Positions 1 to 8,374 of a DNA stretch of 57,586 bases are shown one piece after another. The stretch covers positions 1 to 57,586 of the forward strand of contig JAFOOX010000033.1 of NCBI GenBank assembly GCA_017425245.1, given 5' to 3'. Within the stretch, counting starts at the first letter, position 1; every line of letters begins with the position of its first letter. Below the pieces are notes generated by a model. It was not told the origin of the DNA, ran no database searches, and saw only the letters and a list, made by a program, of their open reading frames with translations. Position numbers and translations under genes: made by a program. This DNA is from Gammaproteobacteria bacterium. Lineage in GTDB: Bacteria; Pseudomonadota; Gammaproteobacteria; Enterobacterales; Neiellaceae.

Positions 1-1476
1 GCCCTTGGCCAGCGAAACCGTCGCTGGCGTGACCTGAATGGCACTCACCACCGCATCGGTCACCGTCACTGTGGCGGTGTTGCTGGTAAGACCGTTCAAA
101 CTGGCGATAACGGTGGTGCTGCCCACACCCACCCCGGCCAGCAGGCCGCTGGGGTTGATCGTAGCAACGGCGCTATCGGCAGAGCTCCAGGCCACCAGAC
201 TGCTGATATCGGCGCTGGTCTGGTCGCTATAAGTAGCCGTGGCCGTCAGGGGTTGGCTATAGCCCTTGGCTAGCGAGACGATGGCAGGAGTCAGTTGGAT
301 GGCGGTCACTACCGCATCGGTCACCGTCACCGTAGCGGTGTTGCTGCTGACGCCATTCAAACTGGCGATAACGGTGGTGCTGCCTACGCCAGCCCCAGCC
401 AGCAGGCCAGCGGGATTGATGGTGGCAATGGCGCTATCGGCAGAGCTCCAAGCGACCTGCGCGCTGATATCGGCACTGGTCAGGTCGCTGTAAATCGCCA
501 TGGCCGTCAGGCTCTGGCTGTTGCCCTTGGCCATGCTGACCGTCGCTGGCGTTACCTGAATGGCGGTCACTACCGCATCGGTCACCGTCACTGTGGCGGT
601 GTTGCTGCTGATGCCATTGAGTGTTGCGGAAACGGTGGTGCTGCCCACGCCAACCCCCGTCATCAAGCCGCTGGGGTTAATGGTGGCAACGGCGCTGTCA
701 TCAGAACGCCAAACTACAAGGCTTGAGATATCGGCACTGGTCTGATCGCTGTAAGTAGCAGTGGCGGTCAGGGTTTGGCTGTAGCCCTTGGCCAGCGAGA
801 CGATGGCCGGGGTCACCTGAATAGCGGTCAGCTCCGCATCGGTCACCGTCACTGTGGCGGTGTTGCTGCTGATGCCATTCAAGCTGGCGGAAACGGTAGT
901 GCTGCCCACCCCCACCCCGGCCAGCAGGCCGCTGGCGGTCACAGTAGCAACGGCGCTGTCGTCAGAACGCCAAGCTACAAGGCTGCTGATATCAGCGCTG
1001 GTCTGGTCGCTGTAGGTGGCGGTAGCCACCAGGCTCTGGCTGTAGCCCTTGGCCATGCTGACCGTCGCTGGCGTGACCTGAATAGCCGTCACCACCGCAT
1101 CGGTCACGGTTAACTCTGGAGAGGCGCCGCTGATGCTGCCCAACGACGCTTCAATTTCAACCACGCCCGGTCGGTGTGCCGTCACCATCCCCGACTGGCT
1201 GACCGAGGCCAGATCATTGTTCGAGCGCCACACCGGGCCTTCCGTCATCACCTCATGACTACCATCGCGGTAGTAGACGGTGGCCTGGTATTGCACCCGC
1301 GCGCCTTGGGGCAACTGCGCAGCACTCACCCCCTGCGCCAGACTGACACTTGGTGCCACCGTAATGGCAACCACCTGTTCCTGCTGCGTGTCCGCATCAT
1401 CAAAGTAACATCCAGTCAGCCACACCATGAGCACAAGCAGCAGGAAAGAACGCCCCGCCTGAATCAGTGATTTCAT
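1..1476 (-). CDS. Big_2 (Ig-like) repeat lipoprotein, C-terminus outside window
   Basis: Open from an ATG at 1476 to the left edge, so 492 codons are seen and the C-terminus is missing. AGGTGA seven bases upstream supports the start. A lipoprotein signal peptide ends in the lipobox LTGC (Cys23). Residues ~30-125 form a first Ig-like domain. Then come Big_2 units of 87 residues (261 bp), each opening with a motif like AIQVTPATVSMAKGY: four complete and one cut. The N-terminal ~125 residues are almost identical to those of the gene starting at 8207, and bases 1-120 match 6991-7110 nearly exactly, so the two are recent paralogues or exchange sequence. Likely an exported cell-surface protein; ligand unknown. 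Confidence 0.85.
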   Translation of the reverse strand, partial: MKSLIQAGRSFLLLVLMVWLTGCYFDDADTQQEQVVAITVAPSVSLAQGVSAAQLPQGARVQYQATVYYRDGSHEVMTEGPVWRSNNDLASVSQSGMVTAHRPGVVEIEASLGSISGASPELTVTDAVVTAIQVTPATVSMAKGYSQSLVATATYSDQTSADISSLVAWRSDDSAVATVTASGLLAGVGVGSTTVSASLNGISSNTATVTVTDAELTAIQVTPAIVSLAKGYSQTLTATATYSDQTSADISSLVVWRSDDSAVATINPSGLMTGVGVGSTTVSATLNGISSNTATVTVTDAVVTAIQVTPATVSMAKGNSQSLTAMAIYSDLTSADISAQVAWSSADSAIATINPAGLLAGAGVGSTTVIASLNGVSSNTATVTVTDAVVTAIQLTPAIVSLAKGYSQPLTATATYSDQTSADISSLVAWSSADSAVATINPSGLLAGVGVGSTTVIASLNGLTSNTATVTVTDAVVSAIQVTPATVSLAKG

Positions 1477-1632
1477 CCGTTTCACCTGCCTACTAAAAAG
1501 AAAACACAACTTGCAGCCCGCCTATTAAAAGACAGACGAATCAATCATCATCCGAGCCGGGTTTGAGCAAGGGAACGGAAAATCGACGCCCTGTTACAGG
1601 GTGTCGATAGCAGCCATTATTCCTGCGCCTCG

Positions 1633-2160
1633 TCAGTCATTGCCGCCGCGTACCAGACGGACCTGAACGCCCCAAAACTCGTTGTGAATAACGTAGTACA
1701 CACTGCCTTTATCCATACGTAAGGTCCAGGAGGCTCCCGAGCCGCTCACTAGCGGCGACGCCGACCACAAAGGGTTGGAGCTGGCATTGGGAAAGATATC
1801 CAGATTAATGGCAGGCCCCTGGCAGCGGCGCTCCACCAAGCTCATCAGCTCTTTAATATTCGGCAAACGCCAGTCGTTATAGCCTTTGTAATTGGCACCA
1901 TTGGCCAGTGCAGCTTGTGCCAGAGCATCTTGCCAACTGTAGTGGGTCGCGCTGCCAGCCGTGCAATCAGCACCGCTCTTACCCCAATTACAGGCATCCC
2001 ATACCAGACCGGTGCGATTATCGGTAACCGTACCGTCACTGTTAATGGTAAAGACGGAGGACGGTGTGGTAGCGACTACCTGACTGTTGCACTCTTGCGC
2101 GTGTAACGCTGCCGAAATAACCCACCCAATGCCAACGACCGCTAGCGCAACCCAATTCAT
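1633..2160 (-). CDS. Secreted DUF1566 (Lcl_C) domain protein
   Basis: 175 residues. A Sec signal peptide is followed by a likely signal peptidase I site near ALHAQ (residues ~18-22), then one DUF1566 domain. Visible hallmarks are TDNRTGLVWDACNWG, the WQDAL element, WRLPNIKELMSLV and the terminal VRLVRGG. This domain resembles the C-terminus of Legionella collagen-like protein and occurs in surface proteins; no enzymatic activity is established. The same domain closes the much larger protein encoded just upstream (2212-5073), 51 bp away on the same strand, so the two are probably co-expressed. Four cysteines in the mature protein may form disulfides. Confidence 0.85.
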   Translation of the reverse strand: MNWVALAVVGIGWVISAALHAQECNSQVVATTPSSVFTINSDGTVTDNRTGLVWDACNWGKSGADCTAGSATHYSWQDALAQAALANGANYKGYNDWRLPNIKELMSLVERRCQGPAINLDIFPNASSNPLWSASPLVSGSGASWTLRMDKGSVYYVIHNEFWGVQVRLVRGGND

Positions 2161-2211
2161 CGTTTCCGTCCCCCATTGGTTTAACAGTCATCATCCGCTG
2201 TGTTGCTTTTT

Positions 2212-5073
2212 TCAGGGGCCACCGCGCACCAAACGAACTCTCCGCGCATCGTTGTTATGGTAATCGTGGGCATAGCCATAGCTGAGATCCAAAGCCCATG
2301 AGTAGCCTTCAAACGGTGTTGCCGAGCACACAGCATATGCACTGGTATTGGGGAACCAGGCGGTATCGATAGCGGGGGCTAGCCGGTTGTAATCAACAAT
2401 CGATAACAGCTCCTCAATGGCTGGCATGCGCCAGTCACGGGCACCGCACAGGCCAACGGCATTGACATCAGCCACAAACTTTTCGGTATCGCAACGGCCA
2501 GCGCTGTAGCAGCTACCGCCATTTTGAACACCGACACTGCCGCCATTAGTAGCCGGATCGCTGTTGTACCAGGTGTAGGTGTGGTTCATATCGCGTAGGC
2601 CACCGTCGTTGGTCTTGATCTCCCAGATCAACCCGGTGACGTTGTCTTTCACGCAGCGCCAATCGCTGGCGCTGGCCGGCAGCGGGTTGCCATGACCATC
2701 CAGCTTGGTGAAACTGAAACCGGCTCGACCATCGCTGTTGTCGTTATGGCTGACATCACGTCCATGTTCGCCATCCTGCCCTTCAAACCCAGCCACCGGG
2801 CAATTCAGGTAGTTCTGACTACTGTTGCTGCAGCTGGTGTGGCCAGTGTCGTTCAGTTTGCCGGTGATGACCGGCGTTGCCGCCACGGGCTCTGCCGAAA
2901 CCGATGCGCTGAGGGGGCCCTCGTCAGCGCCTATCGCTGCCGCAACGACCAAATAATAGGTAACAGCGTTATTCAGACTGCTCAGCGTGGCGCTGGTACT
3001 GCTGACCAGCTCGCGCCGCCCGCCAGCCAGCAGGTGGTAATTGGCTGCGTTGACGCCCACTTCCTCGGCGCTATAGACCACATAGCTCTGAGCGTTGGCC
3101 ACGCCATCCCACGTCAGCGACAGCACACCATCGCCTACCGCCACCTGCACATTGGCCGGCGACGACAGGTTAAGACTGAAGGTGGCGGTGACTTCACAGG
3201 CATCCGTCACCGGGGCGGTGGTATAGACGTTACCGCTCAGGCTGCCGCTGCAGCCGCTGACGCTGTCGATCTCATAGCCCGCCTCCGGGCTGAGCGTCAC
3301 CTGGCCACTCTGGCCATGGCTGATGTCTTGGGTGGCCGGGCTGATGCTGCCGCCGCTGCCGCCACTGGCGGTGACGGCGTAGCTGCGCAGACTGAAGGTG
3401 GCCGTGATTGCACAGGCCGCCGTCACCGGGGCGGTGGTATAGACATTACCGCTCAGGCTGCCGCCGCAGCCGCTGACGCTGGCGATCTCATAGCCCGCCT
3501 CCGGGGTGAGCGTCACCTGGCCACTCTGGCCATGGCTTTCGAAAAACTGGGTGGCCGGGCTGATGCTGCCGCCGCTGCCGCCACTGGCGGTAACGGCGTA
3601 GCTGCGCAGATTGAAGGTGGCGGTAACGGCACAGGCATCCGTCACCGGGCCGGTGGCATAGACGTTGCCGCTCAGGCTGCCGCCGCAGCCGCTGACGCTG
3701 GCGATCTCATAGCCCGCCTCCGGGGTGAGCGTCACCTGGCCGCTCTGGCCATGGCTGATGTTTTGGCTGGCCGGGCTGGTGCTGCCACCGCTGCCAGCGC
3801 TGGCGGTGACGGCGTAGCTGCGCAGATTGAAGCTAGCGGTAACGGCACAGGCACCGGTCACCGGGGCGGTGGTATAGACATTACCGCTCAGGCTGCCGCC
3901 GCAGCCGCTGACGCTGTCGATCTCATAGCCACCCGCCGGGCCCAGCTCGAACGTGGCGCGCTCACCCGGCAGTACCGTGCTTTCACTGGGAATGATGCTG
4001 CCATTGCCACTGACGGCTGTGGTGATGCGCACAGCGGTGCTGACGTAGGTGAAACGAACATCGCAATCGGCAGTGATCGGCCCGGTGGTATAGACATTGC
4101 CGCTCAGGCTGCCGTCGCAGCCCGTACCCGTAGCCACCGCAAAGCCCCACGCGGGCGTCAGGGTGAAAGTCCGGGTTTGACCATGCGCCACGCGCGCCGT
4201 TAAAGGCTCAACATTGCCGCCATCAGCACCAACCACCGTCACCTGATAATCGCGCTGACGCACCTCGGCCGTCAGGGTGCAGTCCTCCGTCACAGGCGGC
4301 GTGCGATAAACGCCACCTGCGGCCAAACGCACCACGTGCGGCTCGCCATTGTCACCACAACCCGAGAACCCGGTCAGCTCATAACCATCGGCCAGTTGCA
4401 GCTGCACATGGGTCACCTGGCCGGCCCACACATCCGCCTGCACCGGGGTGAAGGTCACCCCCGCCGGCGCGACCGTGGATACCCTGTAACCTGTCGCGGG
4501 TTCATCCCCAACCGCAAAGGTGGCATTGACGACACAGGGGGAGCTATCGCCCGGCGCATAAATCGTGTTGCCGCTGAACACGGCCCCGCAGCCGGATACC
4601 GCGTTCAGGTGATAACCGCTGGCCGGCTCTGCCGTGAATACCGCCTCACCGTCCGCAGGGACATTAAGGATCTCCGGCACCATTCGCCCGTTGGCACCAG
4701 CACGGGCCTTCACCAGCGCATAATCGCCACTATCGTCATCAGCCACAAAGCGCACATCAACAGCGCAATCGGCAGACAAAGCGGGGGTGATGTAGTGTTC
4801 GCCTTCCAGCACGCCGCCACAGCCGGTGAGGGAGTCCAGGCGGTAACCGTTCTCCGGCACCAGACGCAAAGCCGCCGATTGGCCGACTTCCACCTCGGCC
4901 GACGCCAGCTCTACCTCGCCGCCGCTGCTAACGGTGATGCTGACCTGCACCATCTCGGCATCCGTATCGGGCGTTTCGTCATCCCACCAACCGTCACAAC
5001 CGGCCAGCAACCCAACCGCCAGACAGAGCGACGCGGAAGGACGCCAGAGGCCCTCCTTGAGCAGAACCCACAT
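2212..5073 (-). CDS. Lipoprotein with eight InlB-B-like repeats, FN3-like and DUF1566 domains
   Basis: The frame is open from an ATG at 5103, but the internal ATG at 5073 has GGGAG six bases upstream and leaves a normal lipoprotein signal (VGLLAGC), so I use 5073 (953 residues). After the lipid anchor come about eight divergent bacterial repeats of ~70 residues. Each has a core such as EAGYEIASVSGCGGSLSGN and a closing xACAVTATF; their two cysteines could pair. Repeats 6-8 are nearly identical at DNA level (3170-3840). A fibronectin III-like segment (TYYLVVAAA) follows, then a C-terminal DUF1566 domain with DWRMPAIEELLSIV and VRLVRGG. Likely a long, rigid surface stalk presenting the DUF1566 head. 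Confidence 0.85.
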   Translation of the reverse strand: MWVLLKEGLWRPSASLCLAVGLLAGCDGWWDDETPDTDAEMVQVSITVSSGGEVELASAEVEVGQSAALRLVPENGYRLDSLTGCGGVLEGEHYITPALSADCAVDVRFVADDDSGDYALVKARAGANGRMVPEILNVPADGEAVFTAEPASGYHLNAVSGCGAVFSGNTIYAPGDSSPCVVNATFAVGDEPATGYRVSTVAPAGVTFTPVQADVWAGQVTHVQLQLADGYELTGFSGCGDNGEPHVVRLAAGGVYRTPPVTEDCTLTAEVRQRDYQVTVVGADGGNVEPLTARVAHGQTRTFTLTPAWGFAVATGTGCDGSLSGNVYTTGPITADCDVRFTYVSTAVRITTAVSGNGSIIPSESTVLPGERATFELGPAGGYEIDSVSGCGGSLSGNVYTTAPVTGACAVTASFNLRSYAVTASAGSGGSTSPASQNISHGQSGQVTLTPEAGYEIASVSGCGGSLSGNVYATGPVTDACAVTATFNLRSYAVTASGGSGGSISPATQFFESHGQSGQVTLTPEAGYEIASVSGCGGSLSGNVYTTAPVTAACAITATFSLRSYAVTASGGSGGSISPATQDISHGQSGQVTLSPEAGYEIDSVSGCSGSLSGNVYTTAPVTDACEVTATFSLNLSSPANVQVAVGDGVLSLTWDGVANAQSYVVYSAEEVGVNAANYHLLAGGRRELVSSTSATLSSLNNAVTYYLVVAAAIGADEGPLSASVSAEPVAATPVITGKLNDTGHTSCSNSSQNYLNCPVAGFEGQDGEHGRDVSHNDNSDGRAGFSFTKLDGHGNPLPASASDWRCVKDNVTGLIWEIKTNDGGLRDMNHTYTWYNSDPATNGGSVGVQNGGSCYSAGRCDTEKFVADVNAVGLCGARDWRMPAIEELLSIVDYNRLAPAIDTAWFPNTSAYAVCSATPFEGYSWALDLSYGYAHDYHNNDARRVRLVRGGP

Positions 5074-5411
5074 GCGAACTCCCGATTCCAGTAATGCCGG
5101 CATCCGTGCAACTGCCGACCATGGCTAAAAGGCGGTTAAACGACTAGATATTTCGAGCTGGGACTGTAATGGTTCATAAAAACGGCGCGCAAGCCGGGAC
5201 TAACCAGAAGATTGTTTGTGATCAAAGGAGCGTACCGCCACACCCCTCTGCACAACCCTGGGCGGACGGCTGATCGTGCGTCAGCCTACGCCGTGCCGGT
5301 GGTGATCAAGGGGTAACCAACACCGGCCAGACGTCAGGCACAGCACCGCAGGCGCTGCACATAGCGCCCAACTACGTAGCTGGCCGGGCGCAACGCCTCT
5401 CTATAGCCTGT
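5074..5411. other. Non-coding gap between two surface-protein genes
   Basis: 338 bp with no convincing gene. It must hold the promoter of the DUF1566 lipoprotein gene that reads leftwards, but I see no clear -35/-10 pair. The stretch 5229-5270 closely resembles 57000-57040, part of the hairpin cluster at the right end of the window (shared words GCGTAYCGCCAC and CCCCTCTGCACA), so a decayed copy of that element may lie here. I see no strong terminator for the gene ending at 5412. Confidence 0.5.
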
Positions 5412-8207
5412 TCAAGGTGAGCCGATCACGGCGGCGAAAGCAAACCACGCCCCCTTGATACTCTGCACCTGGGTTAACTGGCTCTGCACCGTGCTGCTGT
5501 CACCACCAGCGCCAGCATTTCCCCAGGTCACCACCGTGCCATCGTCTTTGATGGCAGCAAAGGCGTTCTTGGTGCTGGCAATGCGCGCCACCTGGGTTAA
5601 CTGACTCTGCACCGCGCGGCTGTCACCACCAGCGCCAGCAAGGCCCCAGGTCACCACCGTGCCATCGGTTTTAAGGGCGGCAAAAGACCACTCAGTGCCA
5701 ACAATGCTCGTCACCCCGGTTAACTGGCTGTGTACCGCGCTGCTGTCACCGCCATCAGTCGCGTCCCCCCAGGTCACCACCGTGCCATCGGCTTTCAAGG
5801 CAGCAAAGGCGTACCCGGTGCCAGCGATACTCTGCACCTGGGCCAACTGGCTCTGTACTGTGCTGCTGTTGCCGCCCCCGCTGTCATTGCCCCAAGTGAT
5901 CACAGTGCCATCGGTTTTCATGGCGGCAAAGGCAACGCCGCTGCTGGCGATACGCTGCACTTGGGTTAACTGGCTCTGCACGGCGCTGCTGTCGCCTGCA
6001 GCGGATCCGGGCCAAGTCACCACCGTGCCATCGGCGCGCAGGGCGGCAAAGGCGTACCATGCGCCGGTTATGCTCGTCACCGCCGTTAACTGGCTTTGCG
6101 CTGCGCTGCTGTCACCGCCAGAGAACGCGTTTCCCCAAGTCACCACCGAGCCGTCAGCTTTCACGGCAGCAAAGGCGCGACTGCTACCGGTGATTCGCTG
6201 CACCTGAGTCAACTGGCCCTGCACCGCGCTACTGTCGCCGCCAAAGTCCGCATCGCCCCAGCTCACCACCGAGCCATCGGCTTTGATGGCAGCAAAAGCG
6301 TATTCGTTGCCGACAATACTCGTCACCCCTGTTAGCTGGCTCTGCACCAACGAACTGTCGCCACCTCTTGCCGGTTCTCCCCAGGTGACCACTGTTCCAT
6401 CTGCCTTAAGAGCGGCAAAAGCACTAAAGGTCGCCGCAATGCTCTGCACCTGGGTCAACTGCTCTTGCACCAAGCTGCTGTTTCCACCCCAATACGCATC
6501 CCCCCAGGTCACTACGGTACCGGCGGCGGTGACGGTGACCGCCGCCGCGCTGCTGGTCACGCCATCAAAGGTGGCGGTTACGCTGGTGCTGCCAACCACA
6601 ACCCCGGTCACCACGCCACTAGCGGTCACCGTGGCGGTGGCCGCATCAGCCGAGACCCAGGACGCCAAGGCCGTGATATTGGCCTGGGTACCATCGCTGT
6701 AGCTGGCCGTCGCCGTCAGCGCCTCGCTGACGCCTCTGCCAAAACTGACCGAAGCCGGGGTGATCTGGACCGTCGCCACCACCGCATCGGTAATGGTCAC
6801 ATCAGCCGTATTGCTAGTGATGCCATCAACGCTGGCGGTCACCGTCGTGCTGCCCACACCCACACCCGCCAACAGACCGCTGGGGTTAATGGTGGCAATG
6901 GCACTATCGTCAGAGCTCCAGGCCACCAGGCTGGTGATATCGGCGCTGGTCTGATCGCTGTAGGTCGCCGTGGCCGTCAAGGTCTGGCTATAGCCCTTGG
7001 CCAGCGAAACCGTCGCTGGCGTGACCTGAATGGCACTCACCACCGCATCGGTCACCGTCACTGTGGCGGTGTTGCTGGTAAGACCGTTCAAACTGGCGAT
7101 AACGGTGGTGCTGCCTACGCCAGCCCCGGCCAGCAGACCGCTGGGGTTGATGGTGGCAACGGCGCTGTCGGCCGAACTCCAGGCAACTGCAGTGGTGATA
7201 TCGGCACTGGTCTGGTCGCTATAAGTAGCCGTGGCCGTCAGGCTCTGGCTATAGCCCTTGGCCAACGAGACGATGGCCGGGGTCAGCTGAATGGCAGTCA
7301 CCACCGCATCGGTAACCGTCACTGTGGCGCTGTTGCTGCTGATGCCATTGAGTGTTGCGGATACGGTGGTGCTGCCTACGCCAGCCCCGGCCAGCAGACC
7401 GCTGGGGTTGATGGTGGCAACGGCGCTGTCGGCCGAACTCCAGGCAACTGCAGTGGTGATATCGGCGCTGGTCTGATCGCTGTAAGTAGCAGTGGCGGTC
7501 AAGGTTTGGTTGTAGCCCTTGGCCATGCTGACCGTCGCTGGCGTTACCTGAATGGCGGTCACCACCGCATCGGTCACCGTCACTGTGGCGGTGTTGCTGC
7601 TGATGCCATTGAGTGTTGCGGTCACCGTGGTGCTGCCAACGCCAGCCCCGGTCAGCAAGCCGCTGGGGTTGATGGTGGCAATGGCGCTGTCATCAGAATT
7701 CCAAGCTACAAGGCTGCTGATATCGGCGCTGGTCTGATCGCTGTAAGTAGCAGTGGCGGTCAGGTTTTGGCTATAGCCCTTGGCCAGCGAGATTGTGGCC
7801 GGGGTCACCTGAATGGCGGTCACCACCGCATCGGTGATGGTTAACTCTGGAGAGGCGCCGCTGATAATGCCCAGCGACGCTTCAATTTCAACCACGCCCG
7901 GGCGGTGTGCCGTCACCATCCCCGACTGGCTGACCGAGGCCGCATCAGTGGTCGAGCGCCACACCGGGCCTTCCGTCATCACCTCATGGCGACCATCGCG
8001 GTAGTAGACGGTGGCCTGGTATTGCACCTGCGCGCCTTGGGGCAACTGCGCAGCACTAACCCCCTGCGCCAGACTGACACTCGGTGCCACCGTAATGGAA
8101 ACCACCGGATTCTGCCGCGAGTCAGAATCCTCAAAGTAACATCCAGTCAGCCACACCATGAGCACAAGCAGCAGGAAAGAGCGCCCTGCCTGAATCAGTG
8201 ATTTCAT
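5412..8207 (-). CDS. Lipoprotein with Big_2 repeats followed by RCC1-like repeats
   Basis: 931 residues from the ATG at 8207. A GTG nine bases further out is possible, but the paralogue at 1476 starts at the matching ATG. Lipobox LTGC (Cys23). An N-terminal Ig-like domain is followed by five Big_2 units of 87 residues, the last more diverged, up to residue ~565. The C-terminal third has about nine RCC1-like units of ~41 residues with the pattern DGTVVTWG...GGDSSxVQSQLT...AFAALKA, which should fold as a beta-propeller. The layout is that of a surface adhesin: lipid anchor, Ig stalk, propeller head. Function is inferred from architecture only. Confidence 0.85.
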   Translation of the reverse strand: MKSLIQAGRSFLLLVLMVWLTGCYFEDSDSRQNPVVSITVAPSVSLAQGVSAAQLPQGAQVQYQATVYYRDGRHEVMTEGPVWRSTTDAASVSQSGMVTAHRPGVVEIEASLGIISGASPELTITDAVVTAIQVTPATISLAKGYSQNLTATATYSDQTSADISSLVAWNSDDSAIATINPSGLLTGAGVGSTTVTATLNGISSNTATVTVTDAVVTAIQVTPATVSMAKGYNQTLTATATYSDQTSADITTAVAWSSADSAVATINPSGLLAGAGVGSTTVSATLNGISSNSATVTVTDAVVTAIQLTPAIVSLAKGYSQSLTATATYSDQTSADITTAVAWSSADSAVATINPSGLLAGAGVGSTTVIASLNGLTSNTATVTVTDAVVSAIQVTPATVSLAKGYSQTLTATATYSDQTSADITSLVAWSSDDSAIATINPSGLLAGVGVGSTTVTASVDGITSNTADVTITDAVVATVQITPASVSFGRGVSEALTATASYSDGTQANITALASWVSADAATATVTASGVVTGVVVGSTSVTATFDGVTSSAAAVTVTAAGTVVTWGDAYWGGNSSLVQEQLTQVQSIAATFSAFAALKADGTVVTWGEPARGGDSSLVQSQLTGVTSIVGNEYAFAAIKADGSVVSWGDADFGGDSSAVQGQLTQVQRITGSSRAFAAVKADGSVVTWGNAFSGGDSSAAQSQLTAVTSITGAWYAFAALRADGTVVTWPGSAAGDSSAVQSQLTQVQRIASSGVAFAAMKTDGTVITWGNDSGGGNSSTVQSQLAQVQSIAGTGYAFAALKADGTVVTWGDATDGGDSSAVHSQLTGVTSIVGTEWSFAALKTDGTVVTWGLAGAGGDSRAVQSQLTQVARIASTKNAFAAIKDDGTVVTWGNAGAGGDSSTVQSQLTQVQSIKGAWFAFAAVIGSP
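6510..7830 (-). repeat. Tandem 261-bp Big_2-coding repeats
   Basis: Five in-frame units with a period of 261 bp (87 codons); the same unit recurs in the partial gene at 1-1100. Recurring landmarks on the plus strand are GTCACCACCGCATCGGTCA and TAGCCCTTGGCCA. Neighbouring units differ at only a few positions and some blocks are identical between the two genes, as expected for homogenisation by recombination. The array is prone to copy-number change and to assembly collapse. Confidence 0.85.
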
Positions 8208-8374
8208 ACTTTCCACCCAGATTGATGTGACTTATCAAACAGCTGATGGCCGCTCTTTTACAGCGAATGTGCATAAGCCATCTGAGCTGAGATCAAAGAA
8301 GCATGAGGTGGCGGCCAGCCCGATCTGGCAAATCAGGTTGCAGAGGGCAGACAACGGCCGTTGGCGCGGCGACA

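Noticed and set aside
2692..4203. 503-codon plus-strand frame with Ala/Gly repeats
   Set aside because: It is the antisense of the tandem repeats in the DUF1566 lipoprotein; the repetition comes from the real gene.
6465..7844. 459-codon plus-strand frame opposite the Big_2 repeats
   Set aside because: Antisense image of the 261-bp repeats, with no start signals and unnatural His/Gly/Arg composition.
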